Shown here in pieces: positions 35,552-43,953 of a stretch of DNA of 64,000 nucleotides. This DNA is from Akkermansiaceae bacterium UBA3385 (GTDB lineage: Bacteria; Verrucomicrobiota; Verrucomicrobiia; Verrucomicrobiales; Akkermansiaceae), in assembly GCA_002358905.1 (NCBI GenBank), contig DEPT01000070.1, positions 1 to 64,000 on the forward strand, written 5' to 3'. The notes beneath the pieces are model-generated. The model ran no database searches and was not told the origin of the DNA. It worked only from the letters and a program-made list of their open reading frames with translations. The position numbers and the translations under genes are program-made. Numbering within the stretch: the first letter of the stretch is position 1; each line of letters starts with the position of its first letter.

Positions 35552-38236
35552 ATGAAGAGATGCATAGCACTGGCCGGCAATCCGAACAGCGGAAAGACCA
35601 CACTGTTCAATGAACTGACCGGAGCAAATCAGTATGTTGGTAACTGGCCGGGTGTCACCGTGGATCGAAAAGGGGGCCAACTGACGGAGCACGAGGAAAT
35701 CGAGCTTCAGGATCTTCCCGGCATCTATTCCCTTTCGCCTTATTCACCGGAAGAAGTCGTATCCCGCCAGTACCTGGTGGAAGGAAAGCCGGATTTGGTG
35801 GTCAACGTGGTGGATGCCACAAACCTGGAGCGCAATCTGTACCTGAGCTCGCAGCTCATGGAAACCGGGTTACCCATGGTAGTAGCCCTGAACATGTGCG
35901 ATTTGCTTGAACAACGCGGCATGCGAATCGATACAACAGCCCTGAGCCGGCAGTTGGGTTGCCCGGTTGTGGCAGTCAGCGCCTTAAAACAAACCGGCAT
36001 AGCAGAGCTGATTCAACTCATGCTTGCAGAGCCACCCCTTGCCCCAGCGCCCTTGAAATACGCAGAACCGGTAGAAAAAGCCGTAGCCCAGGTCATGGAA
36101 GAATACGGCGCCAACCGCTTCGAAGCCATCAAAATGCTGGAAGGGGAAGAACTGCTGCAAAAAGGAGTAAGCAAAGTGAAAGCCCATGCGCTGGAGGACA
36201 TCCGTATGGAGCTGGAAGCGGCCATGGATGACGATGTTGCCTCCATCATAGCCGGGAACCGGTACGATGCCATCTGCGCCGTTATTCCGCACGTCGTGAT
36301 TCAGAAAGGGCGAAAGGAAACCCTCTCCCAGCAAATAGATGCCGTACTGACCAATCGTTTCGCTGGTCCTCTCATTTTCGTGGCCATCATGTACGCCATT
36401 TACTACCTCTCCATCAACACTGTAGGAGTATGGGGAACCGACTGGGCAAATGATGTATTGTTCGGTCCTGTAGTAGGCGACTGGCTGGGGGGCTTCATCG
36501 GGGAACAAGCCGCCGGAGTAGAAGCACTGACCATGTTCAGTGCTATTCTGAGCATGATACTGATTTTCCCGGCTATGCTGCGGCGTCTGCATGATATGAA
36601 CATGAACGGAGCGTGGCTCTATATCATGGTGGCACCCTTCATACTGGAATACGTGTGCCCGCACCTGCCCGGAATCCTGCACCAGGTGCTGCTGTGGGCA
36701 CTCTGGCTCACCAACGCCACTCTGCTGCTCATGGCTCTGTTCAAGCCCGGTTCAAAGGGAGCGAACAACTACGGAAGCCGCACACAACGATTCAGTTACA
36801 AACCCATGAAGCTCACAGGCCGCGCCGGCCGCTGCGAATTCGCCACCTGGTTTGTGCTGCTCAGTCTGCTTTCCGCCGGAGTGGGCATGCTCGGGCGCTG
36901 CACCCTGGCGTGCAGCCTGCAGCTGCAAGCCATCATCGCAGATGGCATCGTGGCCGGGGTGGGAGCCGTGCTCGGATTCCTGCCTCAGATGGCCGTACTT
37001 TTCCTGCTCATGTCCATATTGGAGGACTGCGGCTACATGGCCCGCGTAGCCTTCATGCTCGACCGACTTTTCCGCGCCATCGGACTGAGCGGTAAATCCG
37101 TCATTCCACTCATGGTCAGCATGGGCTGCGGTGTGCCGGGAGTCATGGCCACACGCACTATCGAAAACGAAAAAGACCGCCGCATGACTATCATGCTCAC
37201 CACCTTTGTACCCTGCGGAGCCAAACTTCCCATTCTGGCGCTCATTGGAGCCATGCTCGGGCAGACTGCCACGGTGGCTACCATTGCCTATTTTGTGGGC
37301 TTCGGGTCCGTTATTCTCGGTGGCATGATGTTGCGGAAAATGCACATGTTTGCAGGTGGCTATAACCCGTTCGTCATGGAAATGCCAGCTTACCACATGC
37401 CGCAAGGGGCCAACATCAACCTCCGGGCCATGGAGCGCTGCAAATCCTTTGCCCAGAAGGCTGGTACCGTCATTTTCCTGGCCTCGGCTTTCATCTGGAC
37501 TCTCTCTAACTATAACTGGAAATTCGAATACCTGAACACATCAGAAAACCAGAGTGCCGTGGAGCATAGCATGCTGGCTGAAACCGGCAACTTGTTCGCT
37601 CCCCTCTTTGCCCCCTTGGGCTGGGGGGACTGGAAACCCGCTGTAGCCACCATTACCGGGCTCATAGCAAAAGAAAACGTAGTGGGTACATTTGGTGTAC
37701 TCTACGCCGCCCATGGGGAGGAGCAACAGGCACCCACAGAAGCCCCGGAGGAAGCCCCCCTGCCCCGCAGCCACGACTACACCAAGGCCAATGCCCTGAG
37801 TGCCCTCACCGTAGCCCTGTGGCAAGGAGACTACGCCACACGCAAAGCAGTCCCCACCCAGCCGGCAGCAGAGGGACCCGCTGAACCGGCAGACGACGAT
37901 GAAAAAGAAGAAATCGCTGGCGTAGCCGGTGATGTACGCGCATCCGGTGCATTCAGTTCCCTGGGGGCCCTTTCCTTCATGCTCTTCAACTTGCTGTGCG
38001 CCCCCTGCTTTGCCGCATGCGGTGCCATACGCCGGGAAATGAACAGCACCCGCTGGACCTGGTTTGCCATCGGCTATATGACCCTCTGGGCCTACACCAT
38101 TGCATTCATCACCTACCAGCTCGGCCTCTATTTCTCACAAGGCACCATGGGCAGCGCTCAAATCCTGGCAGGAATTCTGGCACTTCTGGTCATTTTCCAG
38201 GTGGTAAGGCCTAATCCGCATAAGAACAACCACTAA
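35552..38236 (+). CDS. feoB: Ferrous iron transporter B with inserted DUF805-like segment
   Basis: 894 residues, about 120 longer than E. coli FeoB. The N-terminal G domain has G1 GNPNSGKTT (9-17), G3 DLPG (54-57) and G4 NMCD (114-117). The membrane core is typical: DGIVAGVGAVLGFLPQ (464-479), ILEDCGYMARVAFMLD, GCGVPGVMATRTI and PCGAKLPIL. Between the first gate helices (about 320) and 458 an extra piece is inserted: PAMLRRLHDMNMNGAW (340-355), a hydrophobic helix pair, KPGSKGANNYG (398-408) and GRAGRCEFATWF (423-434). These are the motifs of DUF805 membrane proteins, in permuted order. A Pro/Glu-rich loop lies near 720-800. It imports Fe(II) across the inner membrane. Confidence 0.93.
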   Translation: MKRCIALAGNPNSGKTTLFNELTGANQYVGNWPGVTVDRKGGQLTEHEEIELQDLPGIYSLSPYSPEEVVSRQYLVEGKPDLVVNVVDATNLERNLYLSSQLMETGLPMVVALNMCDLLEQRGMRIDTTALSRQLGCPVVAVSALKQTGIAELIQLMLAEPPLAPAPLKYAEPVEKAVAQVMEEYGANRFEAIKMLEGEELLQKGVSKVKAHALEDIRMELEAAMDDDVASIIAGNRYDAICAVIPHVVIQKGRKETLSQQIDAVLTNRFAGPLIFVAIMYAIYYLSINTVGVWGTDWANDVLFGPVVGDWLGGFIGEQAAGVEALTMFSAILSMILIFPAMLRRLHDMNMNGAWLYIMVAPFILEYVCPHLPGILHQVLLWALWLTNATLLLMALFKPGSKGANNYGSRTQRFSYKPMKLTGRAGRCEFATWFVLLSLLSAGVGMLGRCTLACSLQLQAIIADGIVAGVGAVLGFLPQMAVLFLLMSILEDCGYMARVAFMLDRLFRAIGLSGKSVIPLMVSMGCGVPGVMATRTIENEKDRRMTIMLTTFVPCGAKLPILALIGAMLGQTATVATIAYFVGFGSVILGGMMLRKMHMFAGGYNPFVMEMPAYHMPQGANINLRAMERCKSFAQKAGTVIFLASAFIWTLSNYNWKFEYLNTSENQSAVEHSMLAETGNLFAPLFAPLGWGDWKPAVATITGLIAKENVVGTFGVLYAAHGEEQQAPTEAPEEAPLPRSHDYTKANALSALTVALWQGDYATRKAVPTQPAAEGPAEPADDDEKEEIAGVAGDVRASGAFSSLGALSFMLFNLLCAPCFAACGAIRREMNSTRWTWFAIGYMTLWAYTIAFITYQLGLYFSQGTMGSAQILAGILALLVIFQVVRPNPHKNNH

Positions 38237-38243
38237 TTTCCCC

Positions 38244-38390
38244 ATGGCAGATTTCATCATCATACTGGTCTTACTGCTCGCCGGCGGACTTGCCCTGCGT
38301 TCCTGTCTGCGAAAAAAAGACGGCAAAGGTTGCGCCGGTGGCTGCAGCGGCTGCAGCGGGAACTGCAACAAACGTCCTAAACAGCCCTGA
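38244..38390 (+). CDS. FeoB-associated Cys-rich membrane protein
   Basis: 48 residues. One membrane helix (FIIILVLLLAGGLAL) followed by a short basic segment and a Cys-rich tail (C-A-G-G-C-S-G-C-S-G-N-C). Small proteins of this layout follow feoB in many bacteria and are annotated as FeoB-associated Cys-rich membrane proteins, perhaps the FeoC role. It starts 7 nt after the feoB stop. The tail could bind iron; this is inference. Confidence 0.85.
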   Translation: MADFIIILVLLLAGGLALRSCLRKKDGKGCAGGCSGCSGNCNKRPKQP

Positions 38391-38424
38391 TTCAACACGC
38401 CCCAACCCATAATTTTATCTTATC

Positions 38425-39663
38425 ATGCAAAAAACGAACATAATCGCCATGGCACTGGCCGGACTCCTGAGTCTGCCGGTGATCGCAGCGGAGGACTCAA
38501 AGCCGACGGCAGGAGAACTTCTCCAGGGAATCAACATGTTCACCCCGGAGGAAGGAGACCCGAGCTATAAAATCAAAGCTCATGAAACATACGGTACCCA
38601 ATGGTATGTCGATACCGCCTATGGTTACTGGCAGACCTCCCATGCAGCTTCCGGCACCAACCTCCACAACAACTACTTCCTCCTCCATGCTGCAGTCAAT
38701 CAGCAACTGATTGAGGATAGTGTAAACGGCGGTACCTGGCTGCGTGCAGAGCTTTCCGGCTCCTGGGCTCTAGACGGACGCTCTGACGAAAAAAACTCCA
38801 TGTTTGCAGATGGCTACGGCAGTGTGGCCTACCCGCATTTTGACATTTACGGTCCGTCAGATGCCGTGCTGCCGGAGCTGGCCGTCATGCACTATTTTAA
38901 CAGCGGGAGCAGCTGCATCATCGGCGGTGTCGTGAACCTCACCAACTATTTTGACTGCGTGAGCATTGCGAATGACTCCTTCAGCTCTTTCACGAATGGC
39001 GCCTTCATCAATACCACCATCGTTCCACTCACCGATGCCAACCTCGGCCTCGTTCTGCAGCAGGAGCTCAATGCAGAAAACTATGTGCAGTTCGCATTTT
39101 CGCGCACAGACTCCACCTACCGTAGCAACCCCTTTAACTTCGGAGATGGCCACGGCTACGTGCTGGTGGGCGAATGGGGCCGTAACTTTGCCGATGGAGA
39201 TGGGACTTTCCGACTTACCCCGTTCTACCAGAGCATTGATAACGTGGGAGAAGCCAACCAGAGAAACTGGGGTGTAAGCGCCAGCGCAGAATACAGCCTG
39301 AGCGACACATGCACCGTGTATACCCGCGCCGGGCTCGCCCGCTATGCAGAGCAGGGTAACGCCGCCGAGTGGAGCGTTGGGACCCATGTCAGACTGCTGC
39401 CGGAACGCGAGAATGATTTCCTTGGCCTCGCCTATGGCATCTTCCGAGGCGCACGTAACAACTTCGAAACCGCCCCTGCCTACATCGATGAAGAAACCGG
39501 GCGCCCTGGCCACAACCGCGAACAGGTAGTAGAGCTGGTATACAACCTGCAGGTAAATGACTACCTGCGCATCATGCCGCACTACCAGTACATCAAGAAT
39601 CCGGCATACCGCAGCGTCTCCCACGAAAGCCTGTGGGGAGTGCAGACGGTACTCTCGTTCTGA
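38425..39663 (+). CDS. OprB-type outer membrane porin 1
   Basis: 412 residues. Signal peptide MQKTNIIAMALAGLLSLPVIA, then a beta-barrel sequence with alternating hydrophobic strands and a C-terminal Phe (VQTVLSF). The LIEDSVNGGTWLRAELSGSW block and general length fit carbohydrate-selective OprB porins. It begins 34 nt after the Cys-rich gene with no convincing promoter between, so it may be co-transcribed with feo and thus be iron-controlled. A GC-rich hairpin follows the stop. It is a paralogue of the next gene. Confidence 0.8.
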   Translation: MQKTNIIAMALAGLLSLPVIAAEDSKPTAGELLQGINMFTPEEGDPSYKIKAHETYGTQWYVDTAYGYWQTSHAASGTNLHNNYFLLHAAVNQQLIEDSVNGGTWLRAELSGSWALDGRSDEKNSMFADGYGSVAYPHFDIYGPSDAVLPELAVMHYFNSGSSCIIGGVVNLTNYFDCVSIANDSFSSFTNGAFINTTIVPLTDANLGLVLQQELNAENYVQFAFSRTDSTYRSNPFNFGDGHGYVLVGEWGRNFADGDGTFRLTPFYQSIDNVGEANQRNWGVSASAEYSLSDTCTVYTRAGLARYAEQGNAAEWSVGTHVRLLPERENDFLGLAYGIFRGARNNFETAPAYIDEETGRPGHNREQVVELVYNLQVNDYLRIMPHYQYIKNPAYRSVSHESLWGVQTVLSF

Positions 39664-39708
39664 TTCTACGAAAATCGTTGTCGTGCTGTAACGAGTGTTG
39701 CAGTAATT

Positions 39709-39740
39709 GCCCCGCCGGGAAGTCGTGTGCCCGGCGGGGC
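39709..39740 (+). terminator. Hairpin after OprB-type porin 1
   Basis: Perfect 11-bp stem GCCCCGCCGGG/CCCGGCGGGGC with a 10-nt loop. There is no T tract (AAAATT follows), so it may act as an attenuator or RNA-stability element rather than an intrinsic terminator. Confidence 0.55.
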
Positions 39741-39832
39741 AAAATTGTACATGATGCCCATCTAATCCACTTATTTTCTTGCCATAGATGTTAGGGTATG
39801 ATACAGTTTCGCCGCACACACCGTATTGCACC

Positions 39833-41044
39833 ATGAAAATCAAACACATTATATGTTCCCTGCTCTCCCTCGCCGGCTTGCTTCACGCCGGTGAAGCGAC
39901 TTCCGCCAGCACCACAACCTGCGATACCTTCCACCGTTTCTACGACGGCACCCTGCTCATTCCGGACTCCTCTGCTCCGGCCTGGAAGCAGAAGCTGTAT
40001 AACACAACCGGAACCGGCTTGTATGTAGAACTTTACGGTGCCTACTGGGCTGTTGATAACCAGAGCACAGGCTTTGACGCAGAGAACCTGTCCCTCATCT
40101 ACTTCAGCTCCATGGATCAGCGTATCATCGAGGACAGCGTGAATGGCGGCACATGGGCAAACCTGGCACTGGCAGGCTCCTGGGGGCTCGACCACGACTC
40201 CACCAACCCGAACACCTTCTACTACGATGGCATGGGCATCGGCACCGGCCAGCATACTGACAGTGTGGGTCCCGCCGGGCTTTATATCATGAATGCTACC
40301 CTGCGCCAGTACTTCAACAACAAGCGCACATGCGTGAACGTAGGTGCCATCTGGATGAGCATGTATTTCGACCGCATCGGCCACGCTCGATTCATGAATG
40401 ACGCATTCGAGAAATCTCCCGTTCTCCCCATGTACTACGGCACCCCCGGCGCTGTGGTTCAGCATGAAATCGACAAGAACAACTTTGTGACCGCCGCCTT
40501 TATCGGAACGGGTCTGGGCCTGGGTGACAACTTCCTGAACTGGGGCAACACCAATGGCTACGCCGTGCAGGCTGAATGGGGCCACTGCTTCAATGAAAGC
40601 AAAGGCACCTGGCGTATTGCCTCCTTCTTCTCCAGCATGGACTCCGTTGGCTCCCGTGGAGTCGAAGAGCAGCACAATGCCGTGGGTATCATGGGCGGCG
40701 TAGAATACAACGTCAATGATCAGATGAAGGTCTATGCCCGTCTCGCCCTGGCCAGCAGCGAACACGTTCGCGCCCGCAAGGAAGCCATGGTCGGCACCAC
40801 CCTGCGCCTGAATCCCTACCGCCCGCAGGACTACCTCGGTGCAGGCATCGGTGTATACAAGTGCGGAGACAAGGATGCTACCCCCCTGGTCAATGAGTTT
40901 GAAAAGGTCATGGAACTCACCTACCGTTTCCAGCTGACCGGCAACATCTCCGTTGCTCCGTACTACCAGCTCTACATTGACCCTGCCTACCGCGACACCA
41001 GCACCGTGAGTGCCACCGGTCTGCAGGCTCACATCGAGTTCTAA
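39833..41044 (+). CDS. OprB-type outer membrane porin 2
   Basis: 403 residues. Signal peptide MKIKHIICSLLSLAGLLHA. Shares with porin 1 the block RIIEDSVNGGTW, the WGHCF/WGRNF strand, and the ending with PYYQLYIDPAYR followed by a C-terminal Phe (HIEF). It is a tandem duplicate diverged from its neighbour. A possible TATGAT -10 at 39797 gives a leader of about 24 nt, but the -35 is poor. The start follows the signal peptide; an upstream in-frame ATG (39788) lacks one. It ends at a strong terminator. Confidence 0.85.
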   Translation: MKIKHIICSLLSLAGLLHAGEATSASTTTCDTFHRFYDGTLLIPDSSAPAWKQKLYNTTGTGLYVELYGAYWAVDNQSTGFDAENLSLIYFSSMDQRIIEDSVNGGTWANLALAGSWGLDHDSTNPNTFYYDGMGIGTGQHTDSVGPAGLYIMNATLRQYFNNKRTCVNVGAIWMSMYFDRIGHARFMNDAFEKSPVLPMYYGTPGAVVQHEIDKNNFVTAAFIGTGLGLGDNFLNWGNTNGYAVQAEWGHCFNESKGTWRIASFFSSMDSVGSRGVEEQHNAVGIMGGVEYNVNDQMKVYARLALASSEHVRARKEAMVGTTLRLNPYRPQDYLGAGIGVYKCGDKDATPLVNEFEKVMELTYRFQLTGNISVAPYYQLYIDPAYRDTSTVSATGLQAHIEF

Positions 41045-41074
41045 TAACACTTCCGTACCAATCAATTACAAGAA

Positions 41075-41106
41075 AAAGCGCAGCAGGCTCACACCTGCTG
41101 CGCTTT
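41075..41106. terminator. Bidirectional terminator after porin 2
   Basis: Perfect 13-bp stem AAAGCGCAGCAGG/CCTGCTGCGCTTT with loop CTCACA; T-rich on both sides (TTTGTT on plus, TTTTTCTTG on minus). Confidence 0.8.
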
Positions 41107-41126
41107 GTTATGAATAATCATACAAT

Positions 41127-41276
41127 TCATTTCAAGCTGGACGCCACAGACCGCCCGATATCATCAGTCCGAGTCATATCAGACATACGTGCGACTTTGC
41201 CGAAAACGGCCCCGAGCAGCAGACAGGCAGCGAGTGTCAGCAATGCAATTAAACGGGTATATGTGTTCTTTTTCAT
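41127..41276 (-). CDS. Small single-pass membrane protein or lipoprotein
   Basis: 49 residues from ATG 41276: MKKNTYTRLIALLTLAACLL then a second hydrophobic patch and a polar tail. LAAC could be a lipobox, but the hydrophobic run continues past it, so a membrane helix is as likely. The gene is supported by its own promoter and by a terminator after it. Function unknown. Confidence 0.55.
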   Translation of the reverse strand: MKKNTYTRLIALLTLAACLLLGAVFGKVARMSDMTRTDDIGRSVASSLK

Positions 41277-41301
41277 GGCAAGGTGAAACAACAGTATTTC
41301 T

Positions 41302-41329
41302 CTTATAACACATTTTGAAATGTGGTCAA
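41302..41329 (-). promoter_or_regulatory. Promoter of the 49-residue protein gene
   Basis: TTGACC, 16 bp, TATAAG; predicted start 41295, leader of about 19 nt. Confidence 0.5.
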
Positions 41330-41362
41330 GAAGAAAAAAGCAGCGGGACCAGCCCCCCATAC

Positions 41363-41564
41363 GTGTCCCAAAGATTTGGTACACGTGGATTTACGATTGA
41401 CAATTTACGATTGACGAATTGAAAGTTAGCGGCTTACGCCGATAGAACCACGAATGAACACTTACTGCTGATGGTGAGGCGAGTGATACCCCACTACGAT
41501 TTTTTACACAGAACACTATACCTTTATGTCCTTTAGGGCTATTTTTTCATAATCTTTGGGACAC
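41363..41564. mobile_element. MITE-like non-coding element with 14-bp inverted ends
   Basis: GTGTCCCAAAGATT (41363-41376) is repeated in inverted orientation at 41551-41564. The 200-nt interior has no gene. The left end itself forms a hairpin (CGTGT..CCAAA-GA-TTTGG..ACACG), and at 41390-41415 TTTACGATTGAC is repeated directly with 2 nt between. Composition is A/T-richer than the flanks. It could also be a bidirectional regulatory repeat. No target-site duplication was identified. Confidence 0.4.
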
Positions 41565-41609
41565 ATGTGCAGACCACCGCTGCAAAAAAATCTGCAAACC
41601 ATTCAGGCA

Positions 41610-43421
41610 TCAATCCCGGCGGCGGGGACGACGGCTGAACTTATCGTAGAACACGCGTTCGCTGCGCTCACCACCACGTTCACGGAATTCTCTGCGCTCG
41701 CGGCGGAAATTGGAATTACCACGGCCAGCATAGGAAGCACCGCGGCGTTCTCGCTCGCGAGGGCGGATTTCGCGTTCGTAGGGAGCATTGCCAGAGTCCG
41801 GGCGGCCTTTATCTTCGCGAACATTGACCTCGTATCCACAAATCTGGCAGGTTCCCAGGCGCTCAATAAGCTGTGGAGCAATCTCCGGAGACACCTCGAT
41901 GAGTGAATGCTTCAGGAACAGGCGGATATCACCCACAGTTCCCTTGGGAGCGCCACCCTCATTGTAGAAAAGTCCGGCAATATCCTTAGGACGCAGACCG
42001 AGCAATTTTCCTCCATTCATGAACAGAGTCACGCTCTGCTGCAGGCTGCTCCAGTCATTCCCCTTTTCCACAGCGGGCACTTCATCCTCCGCCGGGCGAT
42101 TGGAGCGGGCAAACTTACTGGGTCTGTCTTCCGGAATCGGCTGCAGCTCGCGACTTGTCTTGGATACAAGCAGGTTAAACATCGCGGCAAGCAACTGCTC
42201 TGCTGGCATGTCAATATCCTGCAAGGCCTCCGGAAGCTCAGTGACCATGGCCGCGTTCTCCAGAATTTCGTCCACCAGGGACTCCCGGCGCACTTCTTCT
42301 ACCTGAGTACCGGTCATCACCTTCTCACGCTGCATCCGTACACCTACAAAACGCTCCAGGCGGGCGAGAAGTGAAAAATCTCGGCGGCCGATAAAGGAAA
42401 CAGCCCTGCCCTTGCGGCCTGCGCGGGCAGTGCGGCCTATGCGGTGCACGTAATCCTCCGGGTCGCGGGGCAATTCAAAATTCACCACCGTGTCCACATC
42501 GTCAATATCCAGACCCCGGGCTGCAATATCAGTGGCAACCAGAACCGTCAGGTTCCCTTTGCGGAATGAATCCATGACACGCTCGCGCAGAGTCTGCGGC
42601 ATGTCACCGTGCAGACGGTCCACTGCATAACCACGGGCCAGAAGCCCATCCACAATATCGTCCACCACACGCTTCGTGTTGGCAAAGACCAGCCCGCGCT
42701 TCATGCGCCCCATTTCAATAAGGCGGCTGAGCACCTCAATGCGGGAAGAAAACACCACTTCATACACACACTGCTCACAAGTGGGAACAGTTAGCTGCGG
42801 CCGCTCAATAGCAATTTCCAAAGGTTCATTCGCTACAGAATCCACCAGAGAACGAATAGCTGCAGACATTGTGGCAGAGAACAACAGCGTCTGACGGTCC
42901 TTCGGAAGCATGGCAACCACCCGGTCAATATCATCCTGGAACCCCATATCCAGCATCTCATCAGCCTCATCCAGAATCAGCATGGAAATGTGGTCCGGCT
43001 TAAGCTCACCCTGCTCCATCAGGTCAATAACACGCCCGGGGGTTCCCACCACAAACTGCACACCGCGCTTCAATGCGGCCAGCTGGGGGGCAAAGGATGC
43101 CCCGCCATAAATCGGCACAGCGGAAACTCCATCCAGGAACAAGGCCAGTTTATCCACCTCACGGCAAATCTGAACAGCCAGTTCACGGGTAGGCGCCAGA
43201 CACAGCACCTGAACCGCCCGCAGCGCAGGGTCTATGCACTCCAGAGCCGGAATGGAAAACGCCAGCGTCTTGCCTGACCCCGTGTGGGAAAGCCCCAGAA
43301 TGTCTGCCCCGCTCAGTGCAGGCGGAATTGCACGTTCCTGAATGGGAGAAGGTGTTTCAAATCCAAGGACCTCGATGGCCTCCAGAATCTCCGGGCAGAT
43401 ACCAAGTTCAGAAAATGACAT
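41610..43421 (-). CDS. DEAD-box RNA helicase with DbpA-type RNA-binding domain and Arg-rich tail
   Basis: 603 residues. Core motifs: FETPSPIQERAIPPAL (Q motif), SHTGSGKT (I), PTREL (Ia), TPGR (Ib), LDEADEML (II), SATM (III) and HRIGRTAR (VI). The C-terminus has a DbpA-like RNA-binding domain (LLGLRPKDIAGLFYNEGG) and a basic, Arg/Gly-rich tail (GRGNSNFRRERREFRERGG). Such DeaD/CsdA-type helicases unwind structured RNA during ribosome assembly, mRNA decay and cold adaptation. The gene stands alone. Confidence 0.92.
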   Translation of the reverse strand: MSFSELGICPEILEAIEVLGFETPSPIQERAIPPALSGADILGLSHTGSGKTLAFSIPALECIDPALRAVQVLCLAPTRELAVQICREVDKLALFLDGVSAVPIYGGASFAPQLAALKRGVQFVVGTPGRVIDLMEQGELKPDHISMLILDEADEMLDMGFQDDIDRVVAMLPKDRQTLLFSATMSAAIRSLVDSVANEPLEIAIERPQLTVPTCEQCVYEVVFSSRIEVLSRLIEMGRMKRGLVFANTKRVVDDIVDGLLARGYAVDRLHGDMPQTLRERVMDSFRKGNLTVLVATDIAARGLDIDDVDTVVNFELPRDPEDYVHRIGRTARAGRKGRAVSFIGRRDFSLLARLERFVGVRMQREKVMTGTQVEEVRRESLVDEILENAAMVTELPEALQDIDMPAEQLLAAMFNLLVSKTSRELQPIPEDRPSKFARSNRPAEDEVPAVEKGNDWSSLQQSVTLFMNGGKLLGLRPKDIAGLFYNEGGAPKGTVGDIRLFLKHSLIEVSPEIAPQLIERLGTCQICGYEVNVREDKGRPDSGNAPYEREIRPRERERRGASYAGRGNSNFRRERREFRERGGERSERVFYDKFSRRPRRRD

Positions 43422-43432
43422 AGACGGCGCAG

Positions 43433-43461
43433 AGAATGCCTGATTACCCCTCTTTTGTAAA
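43433..43461 (-). promoter_or_regulatory. Promoter of the DEAD-box helicase gene
   Basis: TTTACA, 17 bp, CATTCT; predicted start 43426, ATG at +6. The -10 is a weak match. Confidence 0.4.
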
Positions 43462-43512
43462 GCAAAATCTGCACTGCGAACACACTAACATACGGCCTCT
43501 CAGAAAAAAAAA

Positions 43513-43541
43513 TTGCCATAAGCCGCAAGTCACGCTATACT
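43513..43541 (+). promoter_or_regulatory. Promoter of the small membrane-protein gene
   Basis: TTGCCA, 17 bp, TATACT; predicted start 43548, ATG 43550 at +3. Confidence 0.65.
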
Positions 43542-43549
43542 GCACCTGC

Positions 43550-43897
43550 ATGAGCGATGAACAAGAAGATTTGAACGCATTTAACGCCTGGGATTGCTTC
43601 GGCGCAACGCTCATGCTCGGAGTCACTCCCGGTATCATCCATTTCGCCACGACGGAGCCACATGACAAAGCCGGTGCCATTGGAATCGGAGTAGTAGGTG
43701 TTGTCATTGCCCTGATTGTCCTCGGCGTAGCGCTCATTACACGCTGGCGGCTCCTGGGCAAAATCATCAACATCGCAGGCACCGGGATTACCATCTACTT
43801 CATCATCCACATGACCTTATTCTGGGTTACTTCCTGCGAAAAATTTGCACGGGAACGATCCCTGAATCTCCCCAGTGCCGCCCAGACGCAGAAATAA
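43550..43897 (+). CDS. Small membrane protein of unknown function
   Basis: 115 residues, MSDEQEDLNAFNAWDCFGAT with an acidic N-terminus, then three hydrophobic segments (LMLGVTPGIIHFA, IGVVGVVIALIVLGVALIT, IINIAGTGITIYFIIHMTLFW). The start is set by the promoter; an in-frame ATG at 43436 lies before it. Divergent from the helicase. Not recognised. Confidence 0.65.
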   Translation: MSDEQEDLNAFNAWDCFGATLMLGVTPGIIHFATTEPHDKAGAIGIGVVGVVIALIVLGVALITRWRLLGKIINIAGTGITIYFIIHMTLFWVTSCEKFARERSLNLPSAAQTQK

Positions 43898-43953
43898 GTG
43901 CCCCACCCATCCGGGCAGAATAGCATCCGTCCACAGGTCTCACTCTCCCGTGC

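Noticed and set aside
39791..41065. 424-codon open frame on the minus strand
   Set aside because: Antisense to porin 2, which has a signal peptide and barrel pattern.
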